NCBI GenBank assembly: GCA_027563935.2
Contig: CM050446.2
Span: forward strand, 31,995,501-32,059,500
DNA: 64,000 nt
Source: Costus lasius
Taxonomy: Eukaryota > Streptophyta > Magnoliopsida > Zingiberales > Costaceae
Reading direction: 5' to 3'
The translations under genes and the position numbers were made by a program. This document shows positions 32,634 to 44,430 of the stretch, piece by piece. The notes under the pieces are model-generated. The model searched no databases, was not told the origin of the DNA, and saw only the letters and a list, made by a program, of their open reading frames with translations. The stretch's first letter is position 1; each line of letters starts with the position of its first letter.

Positions 32634-34864
32634 TGTTACGTCCGTGACGAATATGGACAAATAGGAACAGTAAAATATAATAAAATATTAGTAATAGTTA
32701 AATTGGATGGGACTCGGCACTGTGCACGCATGACCGAGCCCATCTCTTTCTGTCGCGCATGCCCGTTTTCCCCTGTCGCCCGTGAAGCTCCTCTCCCATC
32801 CCTTATTTCTCCCCTGCCTCGCGCCCATCTCCTCATCACCGAACAACGAGCACCCTTCTCCTTCTTCGATCAACACTCGCCTCCTTCCTCGTGCGCCTCC
32901 CTCTACCTCCGGTGACTGCTCCGGCGAGATCCGGTGACTGTGCGGTGAGCTTGAGGCTCTGTGGGTGGATCCGACGCTGCCCCCTTCTCTTGCTCGCGAT
33001 TTCTGTTGGTGGTGGACGCAGCGTACGCATGCCCCTTCCGGCACCGGCGACGAGTTCTTCCAGCACCGGCGACTCTCTCCCTCAACCTTCCGATGTGAAT
33101 TTGTGGGCAGGACTCACGCTCCTGTTCCGGCGAGTGTTCTGGACGTGCAAAGCGCCAAACGCGATTTCGGCGGCGCTGCGTCTTCTCCGGCGAACCCTTG
33201 CACTTGTCTCTAGTCTCCGACGAACGACGAAGCTTTCCCCCTTGTTTCTGGCACTTCTCCTTTCCCAGCTCCGGCGACGTGCGCGGTGACGCTGCCGGCG
33301 GTTTTCTTGCGTTTCTTGGCAACTCCGGCGTTCTTTTCACAGAACGAATTGTACGGCCGAGCTCCTCTCGGTGTCGGCTTCATTCTGACTACCGGAAGGT
33401 TCCGATCCGCCTCCGGAAACATTGTTCCAGCGACACTGTAGCGGCGGCGCTACTATTCCGGAGAACTTCAAAATTCGTGCCGACGCATATTTGGGCTGGT
33501 TCTCGCGTACTCCGACGTCGTGTGGTGTTATACGTTCACACATGGCTGCGACTAGGTTAGTACCCCGACCCGACTCTGTACGAGTATTTATATGAACCCA
33601 TGCGAATAAACTTGGACACATATTTATTAAACGAACGGACCCGATTAAATAACCTAGATCTAGACTGTATCACTTAATGAACTTGGAACTGCATGTTAAT
33701 TTATAATTATTATAAAATGGATTAAAAGGGGATACCGTGAACTTACACATGATTTACCTGCTAGGAACTGTTGGCTGACTACGTGATTATCCGGATGGAT
33801 CTGTATTACCGTTTATCTGTTGTTTGAGATAGGGATTCTACCTTCTTTCCTTTGTTACGGTGCCAACCGCATGTGTAGATTAGCGGTACCTTCTTATTGC
33901 TGTTATGACCATTGATTACATTTCTAATTCTGTTCTACTCAGGTCTGATATCTATTGACATAACATGATTGTATGCTACATGGTATAGGCATTTGGTATT
34001 ATTTCCGTCAGTTGGTATTTGTTATGTCGTCATGTTTATATGCATACATGGAGGGCTGAATGTCTAGCGATAGACATGTCAGTGTACCTCAGTACTGCCT
34101 GTTATATTCTGAGACGTGATATCGTTTACCTGTGATGATGATAGACCAAGAGAGTCCGATGTTATGGGCTTGAGGTCTCGGTTATGTTCAGCCCGATGAG
34201 AGGGGCTGTACTGAGTGTAGGACGCTACACTAGCGGGCTGTCGACGGACAGTCATCTCTACTGTTCGGGGAGTCATCAGTAGGGACCACTCTGTTTTAGA
34301 GTTGCGGGTCTCGGACCACTGCCGTATCAGTTCCCAGTTTTTATCTGTGTGTGTTGTCACTATGTTGATGCGTATTTTAGTTTGATTATATGCCATATGA
34401 GACATGTAGAGTTACGGTGGTATTCTAGTAAATTCTTATAACCTGATCATGCACCATACAAATTGTTTTATCCCTACTTAGCTTCCGGTTAACTCTCTCT
34501 GACTTGCCTCCAGGTTTAGGCGCGGCTCCATCTAGAGCATCTTAGATAGTTAGATGGTGACCACCAGTCTGGGTGGGCTTGTGTTGCATTTGTTCAGTTT
34601 GTCTGTTGTTATATTATGTTATGTTGGACTTCATTGACTGCTGCGTTGGTCGAGTTATTATGAGTCTGTTGATTACTGCGTCGGTCTTATTTTTCGGTTG
34701 TCGGTTTGTATCTGGATATTTGTGGCCGGGCTGGCCTTATGTTATGCTATTTTATCCTATTATGTGCCTTCGGTTTCTGTATTGTCTTATTAGGTACAGT
34801 GTTGTTGCATCCTGAGGTTCGGGATTTCCGGCATGGGTCCCGGGTGGCACTCTAAGGCGTAACA
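32634..34864 (+). repeat. 3' LTR, 2231 bp
   Basis: Starts TGTTACGTCC, ends GGCGTAACA. The first 690 bp align with the 5' LTR; 33317 to about 34830 has no counterpart there. LTRs above 2 kb are usual for this type, so the short 5' copy is the derived state. Internal ORFs (for example 33337-33621 minus, 34573-34815 plus) show no family resemblance. Confidence 0.92.
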
Positions 34865-34930
34865 ATTATAGCTTTAATGTTTTATATAAAGGGTTACACT
34901 AAGTAAAACATTTGGAGCACAAAAAAGAAA

Positions 34931-35072
34931 AGACTTTTTTTAGAGCAAAATAATACAAGAATGATAGTCTCTAGCCTTATTTGTAGAAGAGACCAAACCA
35001 AAGACTTTTTTTAGAGCAAAATAATACAAGAATGATAGTCTCTAGCCTTATTTGTAGAAGAGACCAAACCAA
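34931..35072. repeat. Exact 71-bp tandem duplication
   Basis: Two 71-bp copies start at 34931 and 35002 (AGACTTTTTTTAGAGC...) and end ...GACCAAACCAA, with no mismatch that I can see. Exact identity indicates a recent event. Confidence 0.92.
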
Positions 35073-35928
35073 GTGCAATTGCAATCCATGTTCAACACAA
35101 AAAAAAAAAAAAAAAAAAAAAAAACTTTTTTCCATATATTTTCCATGGAATAATGAAAGAACAAATAACAAATTTAACAATGCTTACCTACAATGATGAA
35201 GGCCATCTATATGTTATTCTATACTTGGATCTATATGATGAAGACCAAAGCAAATTTAACAATTGTTAACAATGCTTAAAAAATTTAACAAATTTATATT
35301 TGTGCAGCCTTCAGTGTTTTCCTTGCTTGATCTAAGCTCGGAATCATAGTGGATATTTCATACGTCTGATTCTTCAAGAATTGAGCAGCCGATGCCAATT
35401 CCAGCTTCGAGGAGCAAATCGACGTCCAGCGAATAGATCCGTCGATGAAGAAGGGTCGAGGGAGGAAGCTGGGAGTGAAGAGGAGTCGGCAACGTTGATT
35501 TGTGAATGGACGCTGGCAATCAGGCAAAGAGGCGACAGTGGTTAGCCAAAAACATAGATCAACAACAAAAATGGGTAGGCGGGAGTTAGGATTAAATGAC
35601 ATGTAGGATAGATCCTGACGGGCAGAGGCTGCGACGGGCAGAGGTGGCAACGAAAGGAGATCGTGGACTAATAGGGATCAAAATATGGAAATAGCGGTTC
35701 TAGCAACGAGCGGAGTCGACAATTGGCGCTGGTGGCGACGCTTGAAGTCGATTTCCATGGAAAGGGGAGATCGCGACACCACGGACGAAATGGGAAGAAA
35801 AGGCAAGAGTTGCTTCCCTCCAACGATGAAGCTTCTCGTTTTGGGATTGAGAAACAGCGCCCCGAATGCGCTAACTTTTCAAATTCCACTGCTCGCAAAC
35901 GCAGTCTCTGTTGGAAGTTGCCCCAAAC
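35073..35928. other. Unassigned; A-run then weak minus-strand ORFs
   Basis: A run of 26 A at 35099-35124 follows the duplication. Minus ORFs 35294-35650 (118 codons) and 35668-35898 have no domain I recognise. The C-terminal half of the first (LKNQTYEISTMIPSLDQARK) looks more protein-like than its surroundings, so a decayed exon is possible. Confidence 0.4.
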
Positions 35929-35939
35929 TACGGCCCAGT

Positions 35940-37850
35940 TTGGCGTGATGGCGCTTCCAGCGGCGAGGCGATAGGCCGCTGCTTTACCTAAATTTTTTTA
36001 TGTTTGGTTCAGTGGATTTGCCGTGTAACAGTGGTAAAATGTCCACTGTAGTCGAAAGCTGCTTAGAGCAGCTTATACAGCTGTGCTACAGTAACAATTT
36101 ATTTCCCCGAGCGAGACTTTCCTCTTTCGTTTCCCTGAGCGAGATTTCTTTCCCTTTCCTCTTCTCCCCTTTCTCCAACCTTCATTCGGCATCGTGGCTC
36201 CGCCAACGCCTGTGCGTAACCTCTGCCAGCGTCGTCGATCCGCCACCGCCATTACTCCTCCATCCAGAATCCGCCAACGCCTCCGATCTGCCACCACCTT
36301 CTTGTGGCCACTGTTGTCTCTCGACCTCCAACCACGGCTCACACGCTCATCGGCTAGCAAACAACAAATTGAGGTTACTTGCATCTTTTTTGTATCTAAT
36401 CTTTTGAATCTGCTCAGCATCATTTTTTTGTCTAAATCTAGCAATCTGTGTTTGATATTTATTTGTCAACTGAAACCTTTTGTTTGGACCTTTCTATCTA
36501 TAACTTCTAATCCAGATTGTTGTTTATTTTGGCATTCTTGTTATCAAAAATTGTGTTTCAGTTCTCTATATGAAATGATGTGTTTTTCTTTGCTTCAGAC
36601 TCGACAAGGTCTGGACGTTCGCTTTCTTTTTACGGTAACCATATAATCTACATGGTTATTTACTATAAGATATGTTGGTTGCCATGAGCTGCATCTTTTC
36701 AAAGTAACGTATTTGTTATTGTTCATTTGTTCTTCTCTAAGTATAAGAGGATGACGTGCTTTGGACCATTTATGTATTCTGATTGTTTGAATGGTACAAT
36801 AAGGCATGGTTGTTGTTTAGTAGAATTTGGTATATACTAAAACATGTCCAATTTCTCTAAAGATTAATGATAGTGGAAATTCTAATGCATGTTCTTTTGT
36901 ACGCCATTATTTGCTTTGTTAAACACAATTTATTTGCTTAATTATTGCTATCTCAGAAACACCTCATTACTTTTACAGCTGCGCTATCAGTTTTAAACTT
37001 AGAAGAATTCTTTTCTACTGCTTGTTTGATCATTTTGTAACAAAATATTCAGGTTAACAGGTCATCTTTAAATTGAATATATCTTGCTTTTGTTGAGTTA
37101 GTTCTGTTAATTCCTTTGCCCATGAAGCACGTTGGATTGGTCAAGTATCCACATGAATATGGTGTTATTGGTGTATAGTGTATACATTGAAGCTAATGTT
37201 TTCTTAATAGACATCTCTATCGTTCTAAAACTTAACATATTTACAAAAGGAGCCTGTTGGCTTAAACATTATAGTACTGGTGCGAAAGAACATTTTTGGA
37301 TTGTTGTCTTTACGCTTACACTAAGTTTGAGTGGATGTAAACACTCATACACATTTGCAGCCAGTTTTCCTGAGTTAGTGACACCACTTATAAATCAAAC
37401 TGGACTAAAAAATCAAATTGTCCTTGAGTAAATCATACACATTTTTTACCATCAGATTCTTCTCCTATTTTCCTGTAATGTTTTCATGTGTCTACTTAAT
37501 GCTCAGAATTAAAACATATCTGGAAATGTTCTTTTCCAGCATTACAATAGTAGTAAATCTTCTGATCTGTCAAATTGCGGTCTTTCATGTTATCAGTGGC
37601 CATCTTCCTTTGTTTGAACTTTGTTTTTCATTAGTACCTACATCTGTCGAATAGTTTGTTTTAAGATAGAAGACAAAAATTGTGTTATTGATACAATAAA
37701 AATTCCTTGGTCCACAATTAGTGTTAAACAATAACTTCTATTATGTTTAATTTATGTATTGAAAGTAGTATAACTGATGTAGGAGATGACAAATTTACAA
37801 AGAACATCAAAGGTAATTTGAACCACAAATACAGTACAATCTTTTTGTGA
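35940..37850. other. Long 5' region of the Harbinger element
   Basis: A GC-rich patch at 36110-36360 is followed by T-rich, intron-like DNA. ORFs 36000-36407 and 36194-36646 (plus) have no recognisable domain. It could hold leader exons of the Myb-like gene. Confidence 0.45.
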
Positions 37851-38646
37851 TATATGTGAATCTGTCGTAGAAAAAGATATGCGCCCTGGAACACGTCTAA
37901 ATGCACAGAGTTGGAAATTTGTAGTTGAAAACTTCAATCAACTGACTGGACTTAAATATGATAAAACACAATTAAAAAACAAGTGGGATCAACTAAAGGG
38001 TGAATGAAAGTTATGGAAGGAATTAAAAGGAAAAGAGACTGTATTAGGATGAGATTACACAATAGAAACTGTGGATGCACCCGCAGATTGGTGGGCTGCA
38101 AAAATATCGGTAAGTTTTTTATATGTAGTTTATTTTGTAATTTATATAACTCTTGAACATTTTAATTTTATTAATATGAAACTATTACAAATGTAGGTTA
38201 ACAAGGAACTTGCCAAGTTCCAAAGGAAAGGAATTCCCCTAATCATTGAGAGCAAGTGTGATGTAATGTTTGGGCGGACTGTTGCAACTGGGGTTAATTC
38301 TTATACCCCAGTTATACTAGATGACCTAATGGATGAACCAAATGAGCCAATGGGAGACAATATAGAATCTCCTTATGTTGCATCCTCATCGCGACCATCC
38401 AAAATGACTGTTAGAAGACAAGCCAAGGATGGTAATGCAGCTTCCAAATTTAGAGAAGACATATCTAGATTGGCGGCAACAGTAGAGAGTGAAGCCGCAG
38501 GAGGTTCTAACAAAAGTGACCCTTCACGTATAAGTATTGATGAGTGCATGAAAGATTTAAATTCAATTGATGAAATACCAATTGATGGCGAACTATACTA
38601 TATTGCTTGTGAATTATTTGAGCATAAGACGAAAAGATTTATCTAG
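37850..38646 (+). pseudogene. Harbinger Myb/SANT-like DNA-binding protein (ORF2)
   Basis: Exon A (about 37840-38109) encodes a Myb/SANT-like domain: CDICESVVEKDMRPGTR, WKFVVENFNQLTGLKYD, KTQLKNKWDQLKGE, then WKELKGKE and DAPADWWAAKIS. Two TGA codons near 37999-38050 replace tryptophans of the family. A GT at 38110 and AG ending at 38196 remove an intron in phase, and exon B (38197-38646) continues VNKELAKFQRKGIPLI and ends with an acidic tail. The partner protein of Harbinger transposases is known to bind the TIRs and help nuclear import. Its true start is not identified. Confidence 0.8.
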
Positions 38647-38699
38647 TTGAATTTAAAAGGGAATGAAGCAAAAGTTCGATGGCTGAAATACCAACATGC

Positions 38700-39032
38700 T
38701 AAACTCCCCAAACATTGAGTTATGTTTAATTTGTAATTTGGATTAAGTATAATACATTGAGGTGTTGTCTTATGTTTCATGCATTAGTATTTGTAATATG
38801 AAACTATCTCATGCGCTACAATGAGTTATGAATGTTTTCTAACATTGAGTAATGTTTAATTTGTAATTTATTTTTTAACATTGAGTTATGAATGAATTAG
38901 TGCAATTGCTTGCTGGCCTTCATATTTCCAATGGTTCTGATTGAATGAATTGTGAATGTTTTATAACTCTAGCAATAATGTAGTTTTGAATGCTTGTGAA
39001 TTGGTTATGAATGCTTGTTTACATATTTAGGT
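38700..39032. other. Spacer between the two Harbinger genes
   Basis: AT-rich, with three copies of AACATTGAGT(T/A)ATG(T/A) and TGTTTAATTTGTAATTT-like units between 38712 and 38885. No gene. Confidence 0.6.
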
Positions 39033-40446
39033 ATGGATGATGATAATTCTGATTACTTTGAAGAAGAAAATGTAGATGCAGATGAAAATGAAAATGAAGA
39101 TAATGATAATGAAAATGAAGACAAAAATGAAGATCACATTCGTTACTTGAAAGTTCTTACCTGCATTACTGCAGCCGCAGGAGAATATTATTATACATAT
39201 ATGCAGAAACAACCTTGTATGAACTCTAATAACACTGGTGCTCAATGGATAGGAGAGATATTACGAGGCCATCCAGAACGTTGTAAGAGAATGATGAGAA
39301 TGGAAGCACATGATTTCCTAAATCTATGTTCTCTTTTAGAAAACTCATATGGATTGCGAGCATCTACTCGTACATCTATATTAGAGAAAGTAGGCATATT
39401 TATCTTTACACTAGCATCAGGCGCTACAAATAGAATGACACAAGAACGTTTTCAACATTCGGGTGAGACAATTAGTAGAATATTTCATGAAGTATTGGAA
39501 TCTGTATGCAAGCTAGCAAGAGAATTGATCAACCCAGTTGATCGAGAGTTTCGGGAAATTCCATCTCAAATTGTAAATGATCAGCGGTATATGCCCCATT
39601 TCAAGGTAAACTTTTAAATTAAATTTCATATAGGTGCAAATATTATTTCTCTTATATAATTTTTGTGTCAATTTATAGGATTGCATTAGTGCAATTGATA
39701 GTACTCATATAGATGCTGTTGTACCAATTCATGAGCAAGTAGTATACATTGGACGAAAAAGACAACCGACACAAAATGTTTTGGCAGTATGCAGCTTTGA
39801 TCTACAATTTACATATGTCTTAGCTGGTTTTGCGGGTACTGCTCATGACAATCAGGTGCTAATGCATGCAATAAGGACTCAAAGACTAAACTTTTTGAAA
39901 CCACCCCCGGTATGTATTTATTTTTTAAAGTACATTATTTTATTTACACATCAAATAATGAAACAATAATATTCTTCATTTGTACAGGCAAATTCTACTT
40001 AGTAGATGCTGGATATTCATAAATGCCTGGATACCTTGGACCATACAGGGGAGTGAGATATCATTTTTCTGATTTCAGCGAGGACAACCGCCACAAGGAT
40101 TAAAAGAAGTTTTCAACAAAGCCCACTCATCATTAAGAAGTTGCATTGAAACATGTTTTGGAATTTGGAAAAAAAGATGAGATATCTTACGTGACATGCT
40201 ATCATACAAATTTAAAACATAGGTTAAAATAGTCATTGCAACAATGACATTGCATAACTACATCAGACGAAATTCTACGTCAGATGAGATATTTCAAGAG
40301 GTCGATAGAAATCCAGATTTAATACTAGAAAATATATATTCAGAGCATGAAACAGTTGAACCTATGGCGGAGAGTACAAGAGGTGCAGTGCAAAATGATA
40401 GACTTTGTAATCAGATCGTTCTAAGTTTGTTGGGGTCACGCAATTA
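39033..40446 (+). pseudogene. Harbinger DDE transposase
   Basis: Exon 1 (39033-39605) starts MDDDNSDYFEEEN, an acidic leader rich in Asp/Glu/Asn, then RMEAHDFLNLCSLLE and an HTH-like segment. After an intron (39606-39678) exon 2 (39679-39909) gives DCISAIDSTHIDA with the first catalytic Asp and LAGFAGTAHDNQVL with the second. Exon 3 starts at 39988 (FYLVDAGYS) and is broken by a TAA just after; PGYLGPYRGVRYH, FNKAHSSLRSCIETCFGIWKK (third acidic residue) and TMTLHNYIRR follow, with further stops near 40178 and 40220. The C-terminus ends at 40446. Domain family: DDE_Tnp_4. Confidence 0.88.
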
Positions 40447-40707
40447 ATGTAGAAACTATTTTAAATGGTACTTTTGTAAACAAACTTTAAACATTTTATG
40501 TATGTCATTTATGCTAATTTAAATTTGACATAACATTTAAAATAAAATATATTTTGTAATAATTTTATAAATTTAATTATTTAAAAAAATAATTTTAATA
40601 ATATTTGCTATAGTAACAGCACAGTTGGTACCACCAAACACCCTTAACAGCAGGTGCTATAGTGACAGTGCAGCTACGGCAGCGCAGCAGAATCAAACTG
40701 GGCCTAC

Positions 40708-41480
40708 ATCAGTTTCTTCTAAAACATATATTTACTGAAAATATGAATAGCCTGATGAGCTGCATGATATTTTATTTATTAGAAAAATATTTTATGCAAT
40801 TAAATGCTGAAATGAATGTGAAAAATTTTGTAAATTTAAAACACAAATAAATTATAAAAGAACAGAAACACGACGTTGAAGTACTTGAACAATAAACAAA
40901 ATAATAGATTTTCCATGAATTTTTTTCCCATTTCAGAATATTTTATGTTTAAAAAACATTTTTACTTAAATTTGATATATTTAAGTTTTGAACAGCAGAT
41001 GGAAGATGAGGAAAACCTTGTGATGGAACAAAATTGCAAATCACCATACATACAACTTTACGGCTGGTGCTAACTCAATCGCACTTTCACTCGTTTTGAG
41101 AGGGGCCTTTCGCTTTCAAAGGAGAAAAAGAATGGGTGGCTGCAAATCCAAACATGACCTGCAATTTTTTAGGACAAGTTGGATTTATTATTTTCAGGCA
41201 CATTCGGTAATGTTTCTGAATAAAATAGTATTCACTTGGGTGATTATTGCCATCCATGTTTGATTCCACCGGATGGACCATATGATAACGCAACTGGAAA
41301 TCACTGAAACAAGGAACACAAATACAAGATATGCTCAGTTAACTAGCTGTTAAAAATGAGACATCAAAAAGAACCAAGTGAATGCATGAACCCACGTTCC
41401 AAAAAAGGATCCCACTAAATATGCAAAAAGCACTTTGGTTCCACTAAACATGTCTACCACTACCAGCACCACATCTCATC
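40708..41480. other. Unassigned DNA upstream of the GLUTAMINE DUMPER-like gene
   Basis: AT-rich to about 40990. A short plus-strand exon-like stretch ends QNCKSPYIQLYGWC at 41073 after a T-rich tract, but no upstream coding partner is seen. No element ends recognised. Confidence 0.4.
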
Positions 41481-41482
41481 AA

Positions 41483-41489
41483 TATATAA
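41483..41489 (+). promoter_or_regulatory. TATA box of the GLUTAMINE DUMPER-like gene
   Basis: TATATAA, 77 bp upstream of the ATG, with a CA-rich leader between them as is usual in plant genes. Confidence 0.6.
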
Positions 41490-41565
41490 CCCCCACATCT
41501 TAGTTGCAACAAGAACACCAAGCAAACACCCAACACATATATACAACAAAAACAAGGGAGGCGAG

Positions 41566-41880
41566 ATGAGACCTGGAGCAAGCTTGTCGATTTCAAGCAC
41601 ATCAAATCTGTTGCACACTCCAACTCCTTTCATCTTTGGTGTGTTAGCTGCAGTGATGATACTTATGGTAGCAGCTTTAATTGTTCTTGTCATTTCACAG
41701 TGGAGGACAGTAAGAGATCACCAAAACTCGCAGCAGCAGTGCCAGACTGTGGAGGAGAGACCCGTGATTGTTCATCTGGATATGGAGCCAAGGTTTGTGG
41801 TCATAATGGCTGGAGATTGCAAGCCTAGCTTCATGGCAAAGCCTTCCTCTTTGGCTCAGAACAAGCCCTCAGTAGACTAG
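41566..41880 (+). CDS. GLUTAMINE DUMPER-like membrane protein
   Basis: A 104-residue single-exon protein. Residues 21-46 (PFIFGVLAAVMILMVAALIV...) form one membrane span preceded by HTPTP and followed by a cytosolic tail with the VIMAG motif (residues 78-82, FVVIMAGDCKPSFMAKPSS), the hallmark of the plant GLUTAMINE DUMPER family. Family members raise amino acid export at the plasma membrane and interact with the E3 ligase LOG2; known for the family, not shown here. Length is at the short end for the family. ATG 41566 is the first in the transcript, in context GGCGAGATGA. The frame is intact, unlike nearly everything around it. It lies 860 bp from the Harbinger end. Confidence 0.92.
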   Translation: MRPGASLSISSTSNLLHTPTPFIFGVLAAVMILMVAALIVLVISQWRTVRDHQNSQQQCQTVEERPVIVHLDMEPRFVVIMAGDCKPSFMAKPSSLAQNKPSVD

Positions 41881-42922
41881 CTAAATTAAGTCTCAGCAAG
41901 ACTTAACTTGCAAAAGTCATGTTGAAGATTTTTTTTTTTTTTCTTGTTCTTCTCTTCTTCTTTTGTGCTTCTGCGCTGCAAAACTTTAACGCGGCAGTGT
42001 CCAACGTAAACTTTTGAGCTATTGCTAAAAAATATGAATCCTCATTCTCTGCAGGAGTATGACACAAGAATAAAAGAAAAATGAAAAAGTATTCAATACA
42101 GATACTTGATGTTATCTCTTCTTCCACCATTTTTTTTTTTTGTAATATTTGCTCATCCAGTTTTATTTTCTTTTGTTTGAAATATTTAGTTCACATATTT
42201 AGCTCTGGTTTGTGGAGTGTTAGAATGAGAAGCATACTTCCCCAAGAAGATAGTTTAATACCCACAATAGTAATGTGTTATCCAATAGTTTATATACCAA
42301 TTTGCTAGGACTATATATAAATCTCTTATAAGAGGGAGGGTCGCAAACATCAGATGCTAGAAAAATAAGAGGTTGCTTACTCTAGCCGATGATTGCCACA
42401 AGTGGAAAAGTAAGACCGCAAAAAAAGAAGAAACAAGAAACAAAACAAAACCCTCTACGTGTCTGATGCCCTGTTTACCAGATAACAAATGGACAGAAAT
42501 ACAAAATGAGGAAATCAAGGGAGGAAAAAAAGACCATTTATGTTGTTTAGCAGGTCTCAGAAAAAAGAAAGTAGCGGAAAATGATAGAGTTTCTCTTTTA
42601 TTTTGTCTCGTATTGGGTGAAAAGTAATATAAATACAACAAAATGACCCATTTGTCCTTAAAAAGGGCGAAATGGAATTGATGCTAGGAAATCAACAAGA
42701 GAAGTGATGGGCAGATGTATACTTTGTAAGTCAAACCAAGGTTGACGTCAACTCCTGACCCCGTGTCCTAGTAAACAGCCTGCTAGTGAAACCAAGGTTG
42801 TCCTCGGTGCTTTTCCTTTTTGTTCCCATCTGCTAAACAGGCCTAAGAAAAATAAATTAATTAACCTCCTTGTATGCCCCCCACACCTGGGAAAATTACC
42901 TTCTCCCTAAGATGCAGTGGGT
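41881..42922. other. 3' flank of the GLUTAMINE DUMPER-like gene
   Basis: AT-rich, T-runs at 41931-41942 and 42131-42141. Related inverted sequences CCCTGTTTACCAG (42469) and CTGCTAAACAGGCC (42830-42843) could be terminal repeats of a small DNA element, but the flanking 8-mers do not match. No gene; ORFs 42357-42641 are A/T-rich noise. Confidence 0.5.
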
Positions 42923-42931
42923 ACTATTATC

Positions 42932-44421
42932 ATGCCCAAAATTAGGATAATAAAATTTTTAATAAATTACACCTGAGTCGACACTTGACTCGCACCCAAG
43001 CACGCCCACGCAGGGGCTAAACGGCTGAACCGTAGATCTTGGCGCAACTGGCAGGAGAACGTCCTCGATGCGCTCCTCAGCCTATCATCGACAACCACCT
43101 GCCTGCTTGTCTCGACGAGTTGGAGACCGCCACACATTTGCCAAGAACCACTGCACAAACCAGCTCCAACGACCACCGGAGTACATAACCCGAGACTCGA
43201 CGCCGGCGTAGCGTGCGTACGAGTCTGGTACACCGGAAAAGAGACAAAACCACACGCAAGTGGTGGCGCACACTTGCGCAATAGACGACGTCATGCAGGA
43301 CGCCAGGTACACGCTCTAACTTCGACCAGACCGCACGCAGGTGGTCAAAATCTCCCACTCGCCCAACAGGGACGTCTCGCAAATGTCCGACACAAACAAA
43401 CCAGCAAACGCCGGGCAAACACTACACAAGGCCGGCGCACTTGACCGGGCAAACACTACACAGGGGCGAGGAGTCGCCGACTGAGAAGGACAACCCGGCC
43501 GGGAGTGTGAAGCGCAAAGAGCTGGAGAGAGGAAGACGCCGGCCGAGGGCAGCTGATCGCTCAGGAACAGGAACCACGTCCGAAACCCGATAGAGGCGCG
43601 CGCACAAAAAACGAGGCATGCACCGACAACTGGAGGCTCGCTGGAAACCACAGGAGGCTCGTCAGAGCACGTCCGGCTGAGCACGACCTCGCCGGAACCA
43701 AAGGAGGCGCCGGCGAACCCACCCAAGTTCGCTGGACACCGCCCAAACAAGGGGCGGAATCGCCGCCCACACCCCAACAGTCGGAGACGCCGGTGAACCC
43801 ACCAACGGTCGTGTGACATCACCAGGAAGAGGGGAAGAAATCCCTAGCCTCGCTGGTCATCCATGTTCTCGCCGGAAGCGAGAGTCAACGACGACACAAC
43901 AGAGGGGAAAACAAAGAGGTCGGCGACGCTCGCCAGCCAGAAAGCTGCCCGCCGGACGAAGTCGAGATGGGAGGAGGCAGAAGCATACCTTCGGCGGACG
44001 TCTGCTGCCAGATCCACTACCAGTGTCACCGAAGAAAAAGGAGGAGGAGGGAAAAAGGGGACGTCGCTCCTTTGCTGAACGCGTCCTGTACCGCCGCACT
44101 CATACCCACCAGGAACACAGGAGATCGCTGCCACTGCTAGAGACCTCTCGCTGGAACCGCTCGACAGCTGAGGGAGAAGGAATCGGAGAGGAGGTGGACG
44201 AGGAGCCTCCGCCGCACTCCTCTCATCACGCCTCCGCACGTGAACAAACAACCGGGGCACTATAGCCCTAGGTTTCTTTTCTCAAAAGGGTCGCCCGACC
44301 TGTTAAACCCCTAACCCACTTACCCGATCCGTTAACCCATTTCACTAAGCCTTGCGGGCTTGGGCAACGAACTGGGCCTAGGTTTGGGCCCAGTGCCTGG
44401 GCCTAATAATAGGGCCTCACA
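42932..44421. mobile_element. Unclassified 1490-bp insertion between 9-bp direct repeats
   Basis: ACTATTATC occurs at 42923-42931 and 44422-44430, exactly bounding a GC-rich block in AT-rich surroundings. A 9-bp duplication is typical of Mutator-like elements, but no terminal inverted repeat is visible. The TG/CA-like ends on the minus strand (TGTGAGGCCC...TTTTGGGCA) would alternatively suit a solo LTR, but then the duplication is off by one base. ORFs 43316-43822 (minus) and 43813-44265 (plus) are GC-driven and unrecognised. Confidence 0.55.
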
Positions 44422-44430
44422 ACTATTATC

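Larger units (their letters stand above)
27002..34864 (+). mobile_element. Full-length chromovirus (Tekay/Del-like), plus strand
   Basis: ATTAT at 26997-27001 and 34865-34869 is a perfect 5-bp target duplication. Order: 5' LTR, tRNA-iMet PBS, gag, protease, RT, RNase H, integrase, chromodomain-like tail, polypurine tract, 3' LTR. The pol text (FPEDLPGLPPGRAIDF, MAPRELEELK, VEILDRKEHQLRNK) is of the Tekay/Del type as far as I can recall. Over the first 440 bp I count roughly 20 LTR differences, mostly transitions, so it is not young, and the coding region is interrupted many times. Confidence 0.92.
35932..40704 (+). mobile_element. PIF/Harbinger DNA transposon with both canonical genes
   Basis: Terminal inverted repeats begin GGCCCAGTTTG at both ends (35932 and, reversed, 40704), with more scattered matches inside, and TAC at 35929-35931 and 40705-40707 is the 3-bp target duplication. 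The family usually duplicates TWA, so TAC is slightly off-type. Inside are a Myb/SANT-like gene and a DDE transposase in the same orientation. Subterminal copies of CAGCTNTGCTACAGT-like sequence lie near both ends (about 36077 and 40650). Both genes carry stops, so the element is no longer autonomous. Confidence 0.9.

Noticed and set aside
42468..42843. MITE with CCCTGTTTACCAG/CTGCTAAACAGGCC ends
   Set aside because: Flanking bases do not form a target duplication and the inverted repeat is short and imperfect.
43316..44265. 168- and 150-codon ORFs on opposite strands
   Set aside because: Compositional frames in the 9-bp-flanked insertion; Cys/Arg/Ser-rich without a domain or start context.
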